A DNA stretch of 64,000 nucleotides, from assembly GCA_029379385.1 (NCBI GenBank), contig CM055608.1, forward strand, positions 19,094,350 to 19,158,349. The letters are read 5' to 3'. This stretch comes from Quillaja saponaria (Eukaryota > Streptophyta > Magnoliopsida > Fabales > Quillajaceae). The notes beneath the pieces were generated by a model. That model was not told the origin of the DNA, did not search any database, and saw only the letters and a program-made list of their open reading frames with translations. The position numbers were made by a program, and so were the translations under genes. Below are positions 11,401 to 22,960 of this stretch, piece after piece; the first letter of the stretch is position 1, and each line of letters starts with the position of its first letter.

Positions 11401-12721
11401 TCTTCTAAGTTGTTAATAAATCATTGCCCTGGTATGTCGACTTTGTCAACTATCTAGTTGGCAAGGTCTTTCCTCCTAACTTAACTTCTCAACAAAAAAA
11501 AAAGTTTTTACATGATATAAGATTCTTTCTTTAGGATAACCCCTTCTTGTTTAAGCATTGTGCTAATCAAATTTTAAGAAGGTGTTTTCTGGAGGAAGAG
11601 GTGGAGAGTATACTTTACCATTGCCATGCTTTGGAGTATAGAGGTCACTTTGGAAAGAGCCGAACAATTGCAAAAGTGCTCTAATTAGGTTTTTATTGGC
11701 CTTTTTTATTTAAGGATGCTAATGAATTTGTTTCCAAATGTGACAGGTGCCAAAGGATGTGCAATATATCTAGGAAGAATAAGATGCCACTCAACAACAT
11801 ACTTGAAGTGAAATTGTTTGATGTATGGGGAATGGACTTCATGGTCCATGCATATCCTCATACACCTATCAATACATTTTTTTTGCTATGGATTATGTCT
11901 CTAAATGGGTTGAAGCCATTGTTGTGAAAACCAATGACTCTAAAGTCATGACCAACTTCTTGAAAAAGAACATCTTTACACGCTTTGGTACACCCCTAGT
12001 GATTATCAGTGATGGAGGGTCTCATTTTTGTAACAAACAGGTGGGAGCTCTCTTTACTAAATATAGGGTGACTCACAAAAGTGCACTAGCATATCATCCA
12101 CAAACAAGTGTACAAGATAAGGTCTTTAATCAAGAGATCAAGAAGATTCTAAAGAAGACTCTATATCCATAACGAAAAGACTAGTCCAAGAGATTGGACG
12201 ATGAATTATGGGCATACTAAATAGCCTACAAGACCCCTCTAGGCATGTCTCCCTTTTGGCTGGTTTTTGGCAAGGCATGCCATCTATCGATTAAGTTGGA
12301 ACATAATACCTATTAGGCAGTAAAAAAGATGAACTTTGACTATCAAGTCGCTGGTAAAAGGAGACTCTTCCAATTGAATGAGATGGATGAGTTTAGGCTC
12401 AATGCTTATGAGAATGCCAAACTCTACAAGGAGAAGACCAAGAGGCTATATGATCAAAGGACTATTAAGCACTGCTTTAAGCCAGGTTAACAAGTCCTGC
12501 TTTACAATTCCTAGTTGAAGCTTTTCCTGGGAAAACTCAAGTCAAGATGGTCTGGACCGTTCACCATTTCCAAAGTGTTGTCATATGGTGCTGTGGAGTT
12601 GATAGCCATTAATCCCTATAAAACATTTAAAGTGGATAGCCAACGATTGAAACACTATTGGAGAGGAAATAGTGATAATGATCATACCTCCATCAAACTC
12701 GGTGAAAGCTTACTAGAGTAA
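11401..12721 (+). pseudogene. Athila-A integrase with GPY/F-type C-terminus
   Basis: The HHCC zinc region is seen at about 11610-11760 (HCHALEYRGHFG, then CDRCQRM). The catalytic core follows with GMDFM at about 11828 (first Asp), IISDGGSHFCNK at about 12002 (second Asp) and AYHPQTS. The position of the catalytic Glu reads AAG (Lys) at 12119-12121. The C-terminal block is GMSPFWLVFGKACHL, LKSRWSGPFTISKVLSYGAV and QRLKHYWRG, matching the GPY/F-like end of Athila integrases. Stops and shifts are present around 11880, 12170 and 12490. The element has no coding capacity after 12721. Confidence 0.85.
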
Positions 12722-12812
12722 CACTAAGTCAAGCTAAGGACTTTAAACCAAGCACTTCTTATGAGGTAACCTAAGTTTCTAAACCCCTTTTCTTTATTTT
12801 ATTTTTAGTTAG
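12722..12812 (+). other. Athila-A post-integrase tail before the array
   Basis: Short noncoding tail homologous to Athila-B at 24290-24360 (both carry the gcttcttaggaggcaacc-type block). It runs directly into the tandem array. Confidence 0.6.
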
Positions 12813-15800
12813 TTTATTAATGTCTTAATTTTTACTCTACACTCAGCCTTCATGTCATCTTTTTCTGGTAAATGAAGACTAAGAAACCTCAGCAAAAGGC
12901 ATTGAGGCCGCAGCGCCATATTACCTCACACCATCCGCGCCTCATGACTAGGAAATTATAAAATCAAACAGAGAGCACCTCACTGCAGCCCTCCTCTGTG
13001 AAAGTCGCGGTGCCATGGAAAAGAAAAGGGCAGGTAAGTACTCAGATTTCTTTGAGCCGCGGCTTCCCAAATAACCAAGCTGCGGAGCCTTAATCCAATG
13101 CAAAATCCCATTTTAGTTAAAGAGCTCCAAGCAGCGGTGTCAACTCCTTGGCGCCACTCCCAAAAATAAAAATATTTTACATAAATTGCGTTGACCCGTG
13201 GCACCAATTTACTCAAGATGCGGCATTCTTATTTCAGTAAAAACTTGGTTTTAAGAACAAAAGCTCTACGTCGCGGTTCTATGTTACTCAGGCCATGGCG
13301 TGGACTACAGTTTTCTATAAATGCTGTTGTATAGGAGTTGTAAGTACATGTTCAGCTGATAACTTTATGGTTTCAGCCGACTGAAGTGTCCACTAAATCA
13401 AATGGCTAACATGTGTTGAATTGTCTATTTCAGCTGATGAACAAGCATTGACACTTGTTAACTTTGCATGCCAGTCAATCGTACATGCAATAAAACAATG
13501 ACTTCAAAATTAATTAATTTATTATTGCATTTGTATATTATTGTTTAGTTATCATCAAAATGAATTAAATATATTATTAAATTAAAATTTGTTATATGAC
13601 TCAATAATCTCCCAATGTTTATTAATGTCTTAATTTTTACTCTACACTCAGCCTTCATGTCATCTTTTTCTGGTAAATGAAGACTAAGAAACCTCAGCAA
13701 AAGGCATTGAGGCCGCAGCGCCATATTACCTCACACCACCGCGCCTCATGACTAGGAAATTATAAAATCAAACAGAGAGCACCTCACTGCAGCCCTCCTC
13801 TGTGAAAGTCGCGGCGCCATGGAAAAGAAAAGGGCAGGTAAGTACTCAGATTTCTTTGAGCCGCGGCTTCCCAAATAACCAAGCTGCGGAGCCTTAATCC
13901 AATGCAAAATCCCATTTTAGTTAAAGAGCTCCAAGCAGCGGTGTCAACTCCTTGGCGCCACTCCCAAAAATAAAAATATTTTACATAAATCGCGTTGACC
14001 CGTGGCACCAATTTACTCAAGATGCGGCATTCTTATTTCAGTAAAAACTTGGTTTTAAGAACAAAAGCTCTACGTCGCGGTTCTATGTTACTCAGGCCAT
14101 GGCGTGGACTACAGTTTTCTATAAATGCTGTTGTATAGGAGTTGGAGTACATGTTCAGCTGATAACTTTATGGTTTCAGCTGACTGAAGTGTCCACTAAA
14201 TCAAATGGCTAACATGTGTTGAATTTTCTATTTCAGCTGATGAACAAGCATTGACACTTGTTAACTTTGCATGCCAGTCAATCGTACATGCAATAAAACA
14301 ATGACTTCAAAATTAATTAATTTATTATTGCATTTGTATATTATTGTTTAGTTATCCATCAAAATGAATTAAATATATTATTAAATTAAAATTTGTTATA
14401 TGACTCAATAATCTCCCAATGTTTATTAATGTCTTAATTTTTACTCTACACTCAGCCTTCATGTCATCTTTTTCTGGTAAATGAAGACTAAGAAACCTCA
14501 GTAAAAGGCATTGAGGCCGCAGCGCCATATTACCTCACACCATCGTTCCTCATGACTAGGAAATTATAAAATCAAACAGAGAGCACCTCACTGCAGCCCT
14601 CCTCTGTGAAAGTCACGGCGCCATGGAAAAGAAAAGGGCAGGTAAGTACTCAGATTTCTTTGAGCCGCGGCTTCCCAAATAACCAAGCTGCGGAGCCTTA
14701 ATCCAATGCAAAATCCCATTTTAGTTAAAGAGCTCCAAGCAGCGGTGTCAACTCCTTGGCGCCACTCCCAAAAATAAAAATATTTTACATAAATTGCGTT
14801 GACCCGTGGCACCAATTTACTCAAGATGCGGCATTCTTATTTCAGTAAAAACTTGGTTTTAAGAACAAAAGCTCTACGTCGCGGTTCTATGTTACTCAGG
14901 CCATGGCGTGGACTACAGTTTTCTATAAATGCTGTTGTATAGGAGTTGGAGTACATGTTCAGCTGATAACTTTATGGTTTCAGCCGACTGAAGTGTCCAC
15001 TAAATCAAATGGCTAACATGTGTTGAATTTTCTATTTCAGCTGATGAACAAGCATTGACACTTGTTAACTTTGCATGCCAGTCAATCGTACATGCAATAA
15101 AACAATGACTTCAAAATTAATTAATTTATTATTGCATTTGTATATTATTGTTTAGTTATCATCAAAATGAATTAAATATATTATTAAATTAAAATTTGTT
15201 ATATGACTCAATAATCTCCCAATGTTTATTAATGTCTTAATTTTTACTCTACACTCAGCCTTCATGTCATCTTTTTCTGGTAAATGAAGACTAAGAAACC
15301 TCAGCAAAAGGCATTGAGGCCGCAGCGCCATATTACCTCACACCACCGCGCCTCATGACTAGGAAATTATAAAATCAAACAGAGAGCACCTCACTGCAGC
15401 CCTCCTCTGTGAAAGTCGCGGCTGCCATGGAAAAGAAAAGGGCAGGTAAGTACTCAGATTTCTTTGAGCCGCGGCTTCCCAAATAACCAAGCTGCGGAGC
15501 CTTAATCCAATGCAAAATCCCATTTTAGTTAAAGAGCTCCAAGCAGCGGTGTCAACTCCTTGGCGCCACTCCCAAAAATAAAAATATTTTACATAAATTG
15601 CGTTGACCCGTGGCACCAATTTACTCAAGATGCGGCATTCTTATTTCAGTAAAAACTTGGTTTTAAGAACAAAAGCTCTACGTCGCGGTTCTATGTTACT
15701 CAGGCCATGGCGTGGACTACAGTTTTCTATAAATGCTGTTGTATAGGAGTTGGAGTACATGTTCAGCTGATAACTTTATGGTTTCAGCCGACTGAAGTGT

Positions 15801-16506
15801 CCACTAAATCAAATGGCTAACATGTGTTGAATTTTCTATTTCAGCTGATGAACAAGCATTGACACTTGTTAACTTTGCATGCCAGTCAATCGTACATACA
15901 ATAAAACAATGACTTCAAAATTAATTAATTTATTATTGCATTTGTATATTATTGTTTAGTTATCATCAAAATGAATTAAATATATTATTAAATTAAAATT
16001 TGTTATATGACTCAATAATCTCCCAATGTTTATTAATGTCTTAATTTTTACTCTACACTCAGCCTTCATGTCATCTTTTTCTGGTAAATGAAGACTAAGA
16101 AACCTCAGCAAAAGGCATTGAGGCCGCAGCGCCATATTACCTCACACCACCGCGCCTCATGACTAGGAAATTATAAAATCAAACAGAGAGCACCTCACTG
16201 CAGCCCTCCTCTGTGAAAGTCGCGGCGCCATGGAAAAGAAAAAGGCAGGTAAGTACTCAGATTTCTTTGAGCCTCGGCTTCCCAAATAAACAAGCCGCGG
16301 AGCTTTAATCCAATGCAAAATCCCATTTTAGCTAAAGAGCTCCAAGCAGCGGTGTCAACTCCTTAGCGTCACTCCCAGAAATAAAAATATTTTACATAAA
16401 TTGCGTTGACCCGTGGCACCAATTTACCCAAGATGCGGCATTCTCATTTCAGTAAAAACTTGGTTTTAAGAACAAAGCTCTACGTCGCGGTTCTATGTTA
16501 CTCAGG

Positions 16507-16819
16507 CCATGGCGTGGACTACAGTTTTCTATAAATGCTGTTGTACAGGAGTTGGAGTACATGTTCAGCTGATAACTTTATGGTTTCAGCTGACTGAAGT
16601 GTCCACTAAATCAAATGGCTAACATGTGTTGAATTTTCTATTTCAGCTGATGAACAAGCATTGACACTTGCTAACTTTGCATGCCAGTCAATCGTACATG
16701 CAATAAAACAATGACTTCAAAATTAATTAATTTATTATTGCATTTGTATATTATTGTTTAGTTATCATCAAAATGAATTAAATATATTATTAAATTAAAA
16801 TTTGTTATATGACTCAATA
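16507..16819 (-). mobile_element. SIRE-like copia 3' LTR remnant
   Basis: Reading on the minus strand from 16819, the sequence starts tattgagtcatataac, one change from the TGTTGAG start typical of SIRE/Maximus LTRs, directly after the purine-rich tract at 16820-16830. It runs about 315 bp, with repeated cagctga boxes, before meeting Athila-derived sequence near 16507. The same remnant forms the second part of every array unit. A full LTR of this lineage would be longer, so it is truncated at the Athila junction. Confidence 0.6.
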
Positions 16820-16830
16820 ATCTCCCAATT
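16820..16830 (-). other. Polypurine tract of the SIRE-like element
   Basis: The minus strand reads aattgggagat immediately before the LTR start, resembling the GGGGGAGAT tract that primes plus-strand synthesis in SIRE-type elements. Confidence 0.5.
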
Positions 16831-18067
16831 TTTAATAATTTCAAAATAATTACTTTAAAACAATAAATTGTGAAAATATGTTTAAGAATTCAAATAATAA
16901 ACTCCCTCTGAATATTATAGTTCTTTGAAAAGGAATTTTACCATTGCAATTTAACTATGAGTACATTTGGATCAATATGACAATTCAAAATTTCATCTTT
17001 CTCAAGCTCAAATTTTCTCAAGTTCCTCCCCTTTTTTGTTATTAGCAAAAAGGGTCAAAAGTTTGAGGAGAAAATTTTCAAAGCATAGTAGTCCAAATAG
17101 AAAATAAATGAGTATATAAGTAGAGCCAAGCACAAGTTTATAAAAATCATATATCATCCATTACAAATAGTTATAAAAAGATGAATGAATTAAAATTATT
17201 ATCGGGAATGCAAGGAAAATGTTCATTTGGTTCTTCTCCAAGTCAACCTAGCCCTTGGAATTTCATCCTCAACAGCAGCTTCAACTTCTTTTCTGAACAA
17301 ATTTCATCATAATTCAGGAAACACCTTTGTCAATGTAAGAAAGGATGTTTTGATTAAAGGATGAAAACTTGTTTAGCATGACTATGGAGGTGTCAAAAAT
17401 TAATACTAATTCCAGGATAAACTCCTTAATATCAAGAATTACTTCACCTGTCAAGTCGACAACTGCTTGAATCTAACCTGTGTTGAACTGGACTTAGTTC
17501 TCTAAAATGGCTTCAGATCATCTAATGGAGAATCAGAAGCTAGTTGATTTTTTTATTTTTTTTTTCAAGTGTATGAACTAAATAGTGCTTTCTGTGAGTA
17601 TGTTTGATATCATGTTGTCTGTATCATTGAGACTCTCTTTCTTTAGGTTTATGATTTGTTAAGAAATGGCTTCATTGAGGGAAGTATTGTGTCCTTCTAA
17701 TGTCGTAAACCTCTGGTTTGAATAAACTTTGGCTAAGAATAGAAGATTGTCATACAATAGCAGAACAACGGTTTGGAGTAAAAAATTTTGAACTTCTGAG
17801 ATTTGGGGAAAATATATGTAACGTGATGAATGGCAGTTAACTGAATTTTAACCTAAAAGTAGTGTTTTCAATCGACTATGAGTCAGTTCAACTAAAGGCA
17901 TCAAGTGTCTGAAAGCTAGTTAATACGGTCAACTGAGTAAGTTCAGTTCAACTTCTTAAGTTGTTATCATTAGTTGTACGAGTAAAGTTGGTTGAAAAAC
18001 ACAATTTTAGGAAATTTTAGCTAATGTAGCATATACCAAAACATATATATACAATTAGGCAAACATA
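16831..18067 (-). mobile_element. SIRE-like copia 3' noncoding region
   Basis: This stretch lies between the RNase H tail and the 3' LTR remnant on the minus strand. SIRE/Maximus elements usually carry an extra env-position frame or long spacer here; no open frame survives. Text such as gttattagcaaaaagggtca at about 17038 resembles the purine-rich 3' region of this lineage. Nothing else was recognised. Confidence 0.5.
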
Positions 18068-18421
18068 TCAAACTAACAAATTAGAGTAGATATTCCAAGT
18101 TCTTTTCAAATTTTGCAAAATTGTTCTTCAAGGGTAAAAATATCAGCAAGTTGATGTCTGAGGTAATAACGTTTAAAATAATATCCTCTTGTTGTACATA
18201 ATCTTTTATAAAATAATGTTTCACTTTAATGTGTTTCGTTCTAGAAAACTGAATGGGAGTCTTAGTAAGATTAATGACACATTATCATAGAAAATATGAA
18301 TATGTTTACATATCAAATTAAAATCAATCATGTTTCATCCATAAAATTTGAGCACAATGGCTCCTAATTATAACATATTCAACTTCAGCTATAGATAGAG
18401 CAATTAAATGTTGGTTCTTGA
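18068..18421 (-). pseudogene. SIRE-like copia RNase H C-terminal part
   Basis: The minus strand gives KNQHLIALSIAEVEYV, then HCAQILWMKHD, IHIFYDN, ERNTLK and finally LADIFT with QFCKI and KELG. This is the RNase H end of the copia polyprotein, with the usual ALSTAEAEY, CDN and ADIFTK landmarks. Several stops are present. The upstream half of the domain is at 30477-30519 and 35877-36080, so the frame was broken by two insertions (duplications TAAAC and CTTGT). Confidence 0.85.
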
Positions 18422-18426
18422 TAAAC
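18422..18426. repeat. Target-site duplication TAAAC, left copy
   Basis: The five bases taaac recur at 30472-30476. They flank the Athila-A solo LTR, and skipping the LTR restores the copia RNase H reading frame, which supports the pairing. Confidence 0.8.
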
Positions 18427-18756
18427 TAACATGATTTTTCTTACTCAAGTGCATGTATCATCCTCAAGTAATATAGATAGAAGTAGAGATCACTCCCATA
18501 AGGAATTAGATTACTTTTTAAGCTAAATATCAATATTTATGCAACCTAATCTTAATCAAGCCAATGCAAATTTAGAGTTTGGTAATTTAAACAAGCAAAT
18601 TATGTAGATTTTATTAACTAACACCTAAGTTCACAATATCCTTCACGATTCACCTAAGTTAACCTTACTTTAATTTAATTCATGCAATAGTCCAAATATT
18701 AACTTAGATCTCTTAAGCAATTATAGTCATAAGCTTCTAATCAACTAACTGATGAT
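18427..18756 (-). mobile_element. Athila-A solo LTR, 3' part (minus strand)
   Basis: The minus strand matches the end of the Athila-A LTR at 7320-7388, including an acttgagga-gatac-type box at about 18460-18480. The other part of the same LTR is at 29556-30471. The interruption is the Athila-B element. The last bases read ...catgtta rather than CA, which is either mutation or a slight misplacement of the end. Confidence 0.8.
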
Positions 18757-19907
18757 TGATAACTCTAGAATAATAGAGTTATTTTACTATAAATTTAATT
18801 CATAATTGATCCTAATCCTAATATTTTAAGTTAGAGTACTAGCTAAATATAGTGCTAGAGTTATTTTAGGTTATTTTTAGGAATTTTGTAGAGTTTTTAT
18901 CTTAATTAGAAGTAGTTTTCTGAATTTTGATATTTAATTTGTTTTAGGTGTCTTTGCAATGTCCTAGTGTGAACTAAAGAAGGGAAGCTAATCAACTGGC
19001 ACCACAGCACTACATAAAATGAAGCTGCGGCACCCCAAAATGAAGAATTAAGGAAAAAAAAGGCATAAAGAACTACACCACAGAGCTACCATTATGAAGC
19101 CACGGTGCTAATACAAAGGAAGACAAGTACATAAGTCAAATAGCTTGAAGCCACAACGCATGAAGATTAACGCCGCAACGCGATGAGTATGAAGCCGTAG
19201 CGTCAAAGGAAGGACGACTTTCATAAACCAAGTAGGGAATTGACATCGCAGTGCCTATGAATTTGAGGCTGTGAAGTGATGAAGGATAAGTCCTATTTGA
19301 GATTATACATATCCTGTGAAATCGCAGCGACATATATGTGTGAGCCGCGGTGCTTGTATGGATTTTGAGGAGTTTAAAGACTTCTAGTTTATCCAAAATA
19401 TAAGGAAAAATGATATAAACAAAAGAGGAAGGCTAAGGTTTAGATATAGTCTGGAGTTCATGATAGAGAAGAGATTGAGTGTGTTTTGGATCTAAAGGAG
19501 CAAGCCATTTCCAAGAGCTTGAAGACCGCCATCTTCATAGTTTTTTCTTATTCCTTTATTCTTTTCAGTTTCTTTGTATGTTTGTTATAATTTGCTTAGT
19601 TGTAGCCATGTTTACGTTTAGTAGCATGAACTAATTCCTTTTTCCTAGGTTTATGATGGAATTCACATGTAGTTTGATTTATTTTTATTTATGGATTGCT
19701 TAGGTTTTGGTATTTATGTTATTTATATCATTCTGTATTTATTGTTTCTAATTGCTTGATCACCAATTAGATAGATATGGTAATCGAGAGAAACCTTGAA
19801 GAAGGAAATCTAGGTTAGCCTTGAGTTATATAGCACATGTTTGAATTCTTTCACTTTATTGATTGAATTTGATTTGCGTGTAGCATAGACATATACCTAT
19901 ATACCAT
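18757..19907 (+). mobile_element. Athila-B 5' LTR, 3'-truncated
   Basis: This is homologous to 28031-29138 with many substitutions and a few indels. It contains repeated CG-rich motifs such as gaagctgcggcacc at 19020 and gagccgcggtgc at about 19342. Homology to the 3' LTR stops at about 19907 (ataccat). The missing end is the 29139-29555 part of the 3' LTR. Confidence 0.85.
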
Positions 19908-19924
19908 ACTCAATTGATTCATAG

Positions 19925-21069
19925 CTTATGAAATATGTGGAGATGGACATACCAGTGACAAATGCCCAAACACCGAAGCAGTACAATATATGGGCAATTA
20001 TAATAGGCAAAACAACCTTTTTCTAACACTTATAACCCAGGATGGAGAAACCACCCAAATTTCAGTTGGATAAATCAAGGGATTGCAAATACTGCAAAGG
20101 CCTAACTATCTTCTCGATTTTCAACCACAAGCAAGACCAATGGCGGCACCTGAGAAAAACCATCCTTTGAGGACATGTTCATGCAATACATGTCTAGGAT
20201 ATATTTAGTAATTCAAAGTCAAGCGGCTTCCTTGAGAACTCTTGAAACACAAATAGGCTAGCTGGCCAATGCACTCACAAATAGGTCTCAAGGAGCCTTC
20301 CCTAATGACACCAAGCCTAATCCAAGGAAAGACAAAGAGCAATGCAAGGCTATCACCCTTTGAAATGGTAAGTTAATTGAATAGCCAAATAAACAAGCTG
20401 AAGTTGAACTAATTGAAATGGACACTTCAATGAATAAGGAAAAAGATCAACCTAATAAATCTAATGTGCCTACTCCTCCACTACCCTTTTCTCAAAGATT
20501 GTAAAAGAAAAATCTTGACAAGCAATTCCAAAAGTTCCTAGAAGTGTTCAAAAAGCTTGACGTCAACATCCTATTTGCTAAAGCTTTAGAACAAATGCCA
20601 AGCTATGTCAAGTTCATGAAGGACATCCTGTCCAAGAAGAAAAGGTTGGGTGAGAATGAAACAGTTTCTCTCACTAAAGAATGTAGTGCTATACTATAAA
20701 AGAAACTCCCACCAAAGTTAAAGGATCCAGGTAATTTCACTATCCCTTGTACTATTGATACTTAATTTTTTGGTAAGGCTTTATATAATGTATGAGCTAG
20801 TATTAATTTAATGCATTTGTCTATATATCATAAATTAGGTTTAGGGGAAGTTAAGCCTACATCTGATACAATGTAATTAGCTAATAGGATCTTTAACCTA
20901 TCTAAGAGAAATAGTAGAGGATGTACTAGTAAAAGTTGATAAACTAATTTTTCATTCTGATTTCATTGTACTTGACATGGAAGAAGATAGGAAAATCCCT
21001 ATTATTCTTGGGAGACCTTTCTTAGCTATAGATAGAACCCTAATTAATGTGTAAAAAGGTAAGCTTTCC
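19925..21069 (+). pseudogene. Athila-B gag remnant and protease
   Basis: The piece opens in the zinc knuckle (ICGDGHTSDKCPN at about 19935-19980, with the first cysteine replaced), continues with gag C-terminal text including QAASLRTLETQIG at about 20220 and LPPKLKDPGNFTIPC at about 20710-20750, then the protease region FGKALYNV*ASINLM, where the expected DLGA reads V-stop-A. Downstream is IILGRPFLAIDRTLINV at about 21000-21050. Stops occur roughly every 100-200 bases. Loss of the active-site aspartate region means no protease could be made. Confidence 0.8.
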
Positions 21070-22480
21070 ATGAGGGTTCAAGACCAAGAGGTAACATTTA
21101 ATATTTTTAATGCTATGAAATTTCCTGCTGACTATGAAGAATGTTTTGCTTTTGATGTGGTGAATGAAATAACTCAAGAGATATTTTTAGATGATTATCC
21201 TATTAATCTGCTTAAAGCATCTATAATTTCTAATACTAATAGAGAAAACGATGATTTTGTTGAGTGCATGAAATTGTTAGATTCTTCACCTTTCATAGCA
21301 AGGTCAACCCTTAAGTTTGAATCCCTTGACATTCCGACTTCCACACCTTCAGCTTCCAAGCCCTCCATTGAAAAACCACCTACATTGGAACTGAAGTCAT
21401 TGCCACCATACCTTTTATATGCTTTTATTGGTCCAGCATCTACTTTGGCGGTTATTATTTCTTCTACTCTTACTAACATGCAGAAAGAGTCACTCTTTCG
21501 TGTACTAAAGAACACAAGAGGGCACTAGGATGGACCATAGCCTACATTAAAGGCATAAATCCATTCGTTTTGCATGCATAAAATTTTGATGAAGGACAAT
21601 CACAAAGTTAGTATCAAATGTCAAAGAAGACTCGATCCAATCATGAAAGAGGTAGTCAAGAAAGAAGTGATAAAGTTACTAGATACAGGTATCATATAAC
21701 CCATTTCGAATAACTCCTAAGTAAGCCTAATTTAGTGCGTGCCAAAGAAATAAGGGATGACAGTTGTGGCTAACACCGAGAATGAACTCATCTTTACAAG
21801 GAGAGTGATCGGATGGCGAGTATGCATGAACTACAGCAAGCTCAACAAGGCCACAAGGAAAGACCATTTTCCTCTTCCCTTTATTGATTGGCAAGTAAGC
21901 AATTCTACTATTTTTAAGATGGTTATTTGGGGTATAACTAAATAGCTACAGCTCCGAAGGACCAAGAAAAGACCACCTTTACTTATCCCTATGGCACCTT
22001 TGCTTTTAGAAGGATGGTGTTTTTGTTTGTGTAATGCACCTGCCATTTTTCAGAGATCCATGATGGCTATTTTTATTGATATGGTTAAGCAAAGTCTTGA
22101 GGTGTTCATGGATGATTTTTCTATTTTTGGGGATTCTTTTGTAGCTATCTCTATAATTTCAAATGTGTGCTTAAACAATGTGAAGAGACCAATTTAGTCT
22201 TGAATTGGGAAAAGTTCCATTTTATGGTACAAGAAGGAATTGTGTTAGGACTTAAGGTGTCAAGCAAGGGCATATAGGTGGATAAGGCTAAGATTCAAGA
22301 AATAGAGAAACTCTACCACCTAGTTTAGTAAAAGGTATTAGAAGCTTTCTTGAGCATGTAGGCTTTTATAGGCTATTCATTAAGGATTTTACAAAATTTT
22401 CAAAACCGCTATGTAACCTTTTAGAAAAAGACAATCCCTTTGATTTTAATGAAGCATGTCTAGTTGCATTTTTAGAGTGA
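21070..22480 (+). pseudogene. Athila-B pre-RT linker and reverse transcriptase
   Basis: 21070-21528 is an open frame of 152 codons beginning MRVQDQEVTFNIFNAMKFP and ending LFRVLKNTRGH, the same linker as in Athila-A but with an open reading frame. RT motifs follow: NYSKLNKATRKDHFPLPFID, YGTFAFRRM, then the catalytic box at 22105-22119 reading FMDDF, intact, followed by SIFGDSF. Frame shifts at about 21515, 21945, 22010 and 22140 and stops at about 21700 and 22195 break the gene. Unlike Athila-A, both catalytic aspartates of the box remain. Confidence 0.85.
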
Positions 22481-22960
22481 AAACAAAGATTAATCACTGC
22501 TTTAATAATTGTGACTCCTAATTGGAACCTACCCTTTGAACTTATATGTGATGCTAGTGACTATGCAGTAGGTGCAGTATTAGGACAATGAAAGGATAAG
22601 ATCTTCACTCTATTTATTATGCTAGTAAGACATTGACTGGGGTTCAACTCAATTACACAACCATAGAAAAAGAATTGTTAGCAGCAGTGTTTGCTTTTGT
22701 TAAATTTCGTTCTTATCTAATGAGAATTGAAGTTATTATTTATACTGACCACTTTGCTATTAAGTATTTGATTGACGAAAAGGATGCCAAGTTCAGGTTG
22801 ATTAGATGGATACTCTTACTACAAGAGTTTGACTTGGAAATTAAAGATTGGAAAGGAATAGAAAAGCAAGCCGCAGATCATCTATCAAGGTTAGAAGGTG
22901 GTGAGAAAATTGTTGATCAAACCTTGATCAATGAAAATTTTTCAGATGAATAACTTTTTC
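22481..22960 (+). pseudogene. Athila-B RNase H
   Basis: CDASDYAVGAVLGQ at about 22548-22590 carries the first catalytic Asp; the frame is lost for about 40 bases and resumes at 22633 with [37 protein letters not shown] and [18 protein letters not shown], ending HLSRLEGGE. This is the best preserved stretch of the element, with 106 consecutive codons. It removes the RNA strand in replication. The break at about 22590 is a 1-base frame change plus a stop. Confidence 0.85.

Larger units (their letters stand above)
12813..16830 (+). repeat. Five-copy tandem array of a chimeric ~804-bp unit
   Basis: Unit starts marked by tttattaatgtc fall at 12813, 13618, 14422, 15225 and 16029, so periods are 805, 804, 803 and 804 bp, and the last unit ends about 16830. 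Copies 1-4 differ by a few point changes and small indels; copy 5 is the most diverged in its first half. The first ~490 bp of each unit matches the post-integrase tail of Athila-B (landmarks: acactcagccttcat, repeated gccgcggc-type motifs). The last ~315 bp reads on the minus strand as a copia LTR start preceded in copy 5 by a polypurine-like tract. The unit therefore spans the junction of two retrotransposons. A 78-codon minus-strand frame starting MSKLVPRVNAIY recurs in copies 1-4, but it lies in noncoding DNA. Confidence 0.95.

Noticed and set aside
12980..15628. Repeated 78-89 codon minus-strand frame (MSKLVPRVNAIY...) as a multicopy small gene
   Set aside because: It lies within noncoding Athila tail, has no start context or homology, and recurs only because the DNA unit is repeated.
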